Source: Micrococcus sp023147585 (lineage in GTDB: Bacteria > Actinomycetota > Actinomycetes > Actinomycetales > Micrococcaceae). From it: a DNA stretch of 64,000 nucleotides. The translations under genes and the position numbers were made by a program. Each line of letters opens with the position of its first letter. The first letter of the stretch is position 1. The DNA lies in NCBI RefSeq assembly GCF_044872765.1, contig NZ_CP085253.1, positions 2,046,001 through 2,110,000 of the forward strand, given 5' to 3'. Below the pieces are notes generated by a model. It searched no databases, had not been told where the DNA came from, and saw nothing but the letters and a program-made list of their open reading frames with translations. This document shows, piece after piece, positions 63,565 to 64,000 of this stretch.

Positions 63565-64000
63565 TCAGCGCCAGGGGCGGGCGTCGTCGGCCCAGGGCAG
63601 GGGCCGCAGCTCGGGGGAGGGGTCCGAGACGAGCCGGCCGTAGAGGTGGACGTCATGGCGCCGGCCGTCGATCAGGAAGTGGCCGCGCTGCGTGCCCTCG
63701 TGGCGGAACCCGGCGGCGCGGGCCACCGCCCCCGAGGCCGGGTTGTTCGCGCGGTGCCCGAGCTCGAGTCGCTCGAGGCCGCCCTCGGCGAGCTCGGCGT
63801 CCGCCACCGTGGCGGCCGCGCACGCCATGATCGCGTCGCCGCGCCAGTCCGCGTGCAGCCAGTAGGCGAACCAGCCGGCGCGGTTCGTCTCGTCCCGCGC
63901 CACGGTGACCAGCCCCACCAGGGTGTCCGTGGCGCTGTCCATGACGGCGGCTGCGTCCACGGTCGGCGCGTCCAGGAGCTGTCGGACGTACTCCTCGGCC
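63565..64000 (-). CDS. GNAT acetyltransferase, RimJ/RimL type (5' end beyond the window)
   Basis: The visible 145 residues read AEEYVRQLLDAPTVDAAAVM, then LVGLVTVARDETNRAGWFAYWLHADWRGDAIMACAAATVADAEL, LERLELGHRANNPASGAVARAAGFRHEGTQRGHFLIDGRRHDVHLYGRL. This is the C-terminal two thirds of a ribosomal-protein-alanine/serine acetyltransferase-like GNAT (the N-x-A-S-x-x-x-A-x-x-x-GF-x-x-EG pattern). The reading frame is open to the window edge. Confidence 0.85.
   Translation of the reverse strand, partial: AEEYVRQLLDAPTVDAAAVMDSATDTLVGLVTVARDETNRAGWFAYWLHADWRGDAIMACAAATVADAELAEGGLERLELGHRANNPASGAVARAAGFRHEGTQRGHFLIDGRRHDVHLYGRLVSDPSPELRPLPWADDARPWR

Overview
The window reads as one stretch of chromosome from a very high-GC actinobacterium, most likely Micrococcaceae and probably Micrococcus or a close relative. 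Pointers are the strong G/C third-position bias, many GTG and some TTG starts, the dnaX-recR-lysC order, -10 boxes of the form TANNNT, and a tandem glycine riboswitch ahead of gcvP. The genus is inferred from gene content and style; no database search was possible. No phage, plasmid, classical IS or CRISPR array was seen.

Layout. 0-9 kb: 5' end of lysC, an ABC exporter pair, recR and a very long dnaX, a RutE-like nitroreductase, gluQ, the SRP RNA and tRNA-Ser(GGA). 9-21 kb: amino-acid and central metabolism (AGCS symporter, poxB, a 2OG-Fe(II) oxygenase, a HAD hydrolase, L-serine dehydratase), a secreted nuclease lipoprotein and YihY. 21-26.8 kb: etfB-etfA followed by an unusual cytochrome b561-like protein with three copies of an RMAGYVPF motif, then an MHS-type transporter. 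26.8-37.8 kb: a catabolic island with a thioesterase, the remnant of a deleted acyl-CoA dehydrogenase, a four-gene valine-type operon (mmsA-mmsB-enoyl-CoA hydratase-HIBYL-CoA hydrolase), an SDR dehydrogenase, a MarR regulator, and a divergent acyl-CoA synthetase/acyl-CoA dehydrogenase pair. 37.8-47.5 kb: DUF1275 and YeiH membrane proteins, a Tat-exported phosphatase, the riboswitch-gcvP-gcvT operon, and a degenerate nuclease paralogue. 47.5-54.8 kb: small membrane proteins around a G12-C8-G9 tract, a deletion scar joining an Lrp gene to an M20 peptidase gene, a pyridoxine-kinase-like enzyme, and a TetR/acyl-CoA dehydrogenase divergent pair. 54.8-64 kb: a DUF559 gene enclosed by inverted repeats, tgt, an ornithine-cyclodeaminase-like gene, a large S8 protease, a LuxR-type regulator, a glutamine amidotransferase and a partial acetyltransferase.

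How the genes fit together. Acyl-CoA dehydrogenases (two intact, one dead) pass electrons to ETF, whose genes lie beside a membrane cytochrome b that could be the exit to the quinone pool. The valine-type operon, the synthetase/dehydrogenase pair, the transporter and the thioesterase share a palindromic site (core GTCC) at or next to their promoters, and three of the four also carry a CRP-like site, so they look co-regulated. gluQ and tgt both act on queuosine in tRNA. gcvP/gcvT, sdaA and the AGCS symporter handle glycine, serine and alanine.

Most notable: the 1.2-kb DUF559 unit with inverted repeats, the RMAGYVPF cytochrome beside etfBA, the shared operator set, and two deletion scars. Twelve genes have a TANNNT box 6-7 nt before the start codon, which suggests widespread leaderless transcription and fixes several starts, including that of dnaX.
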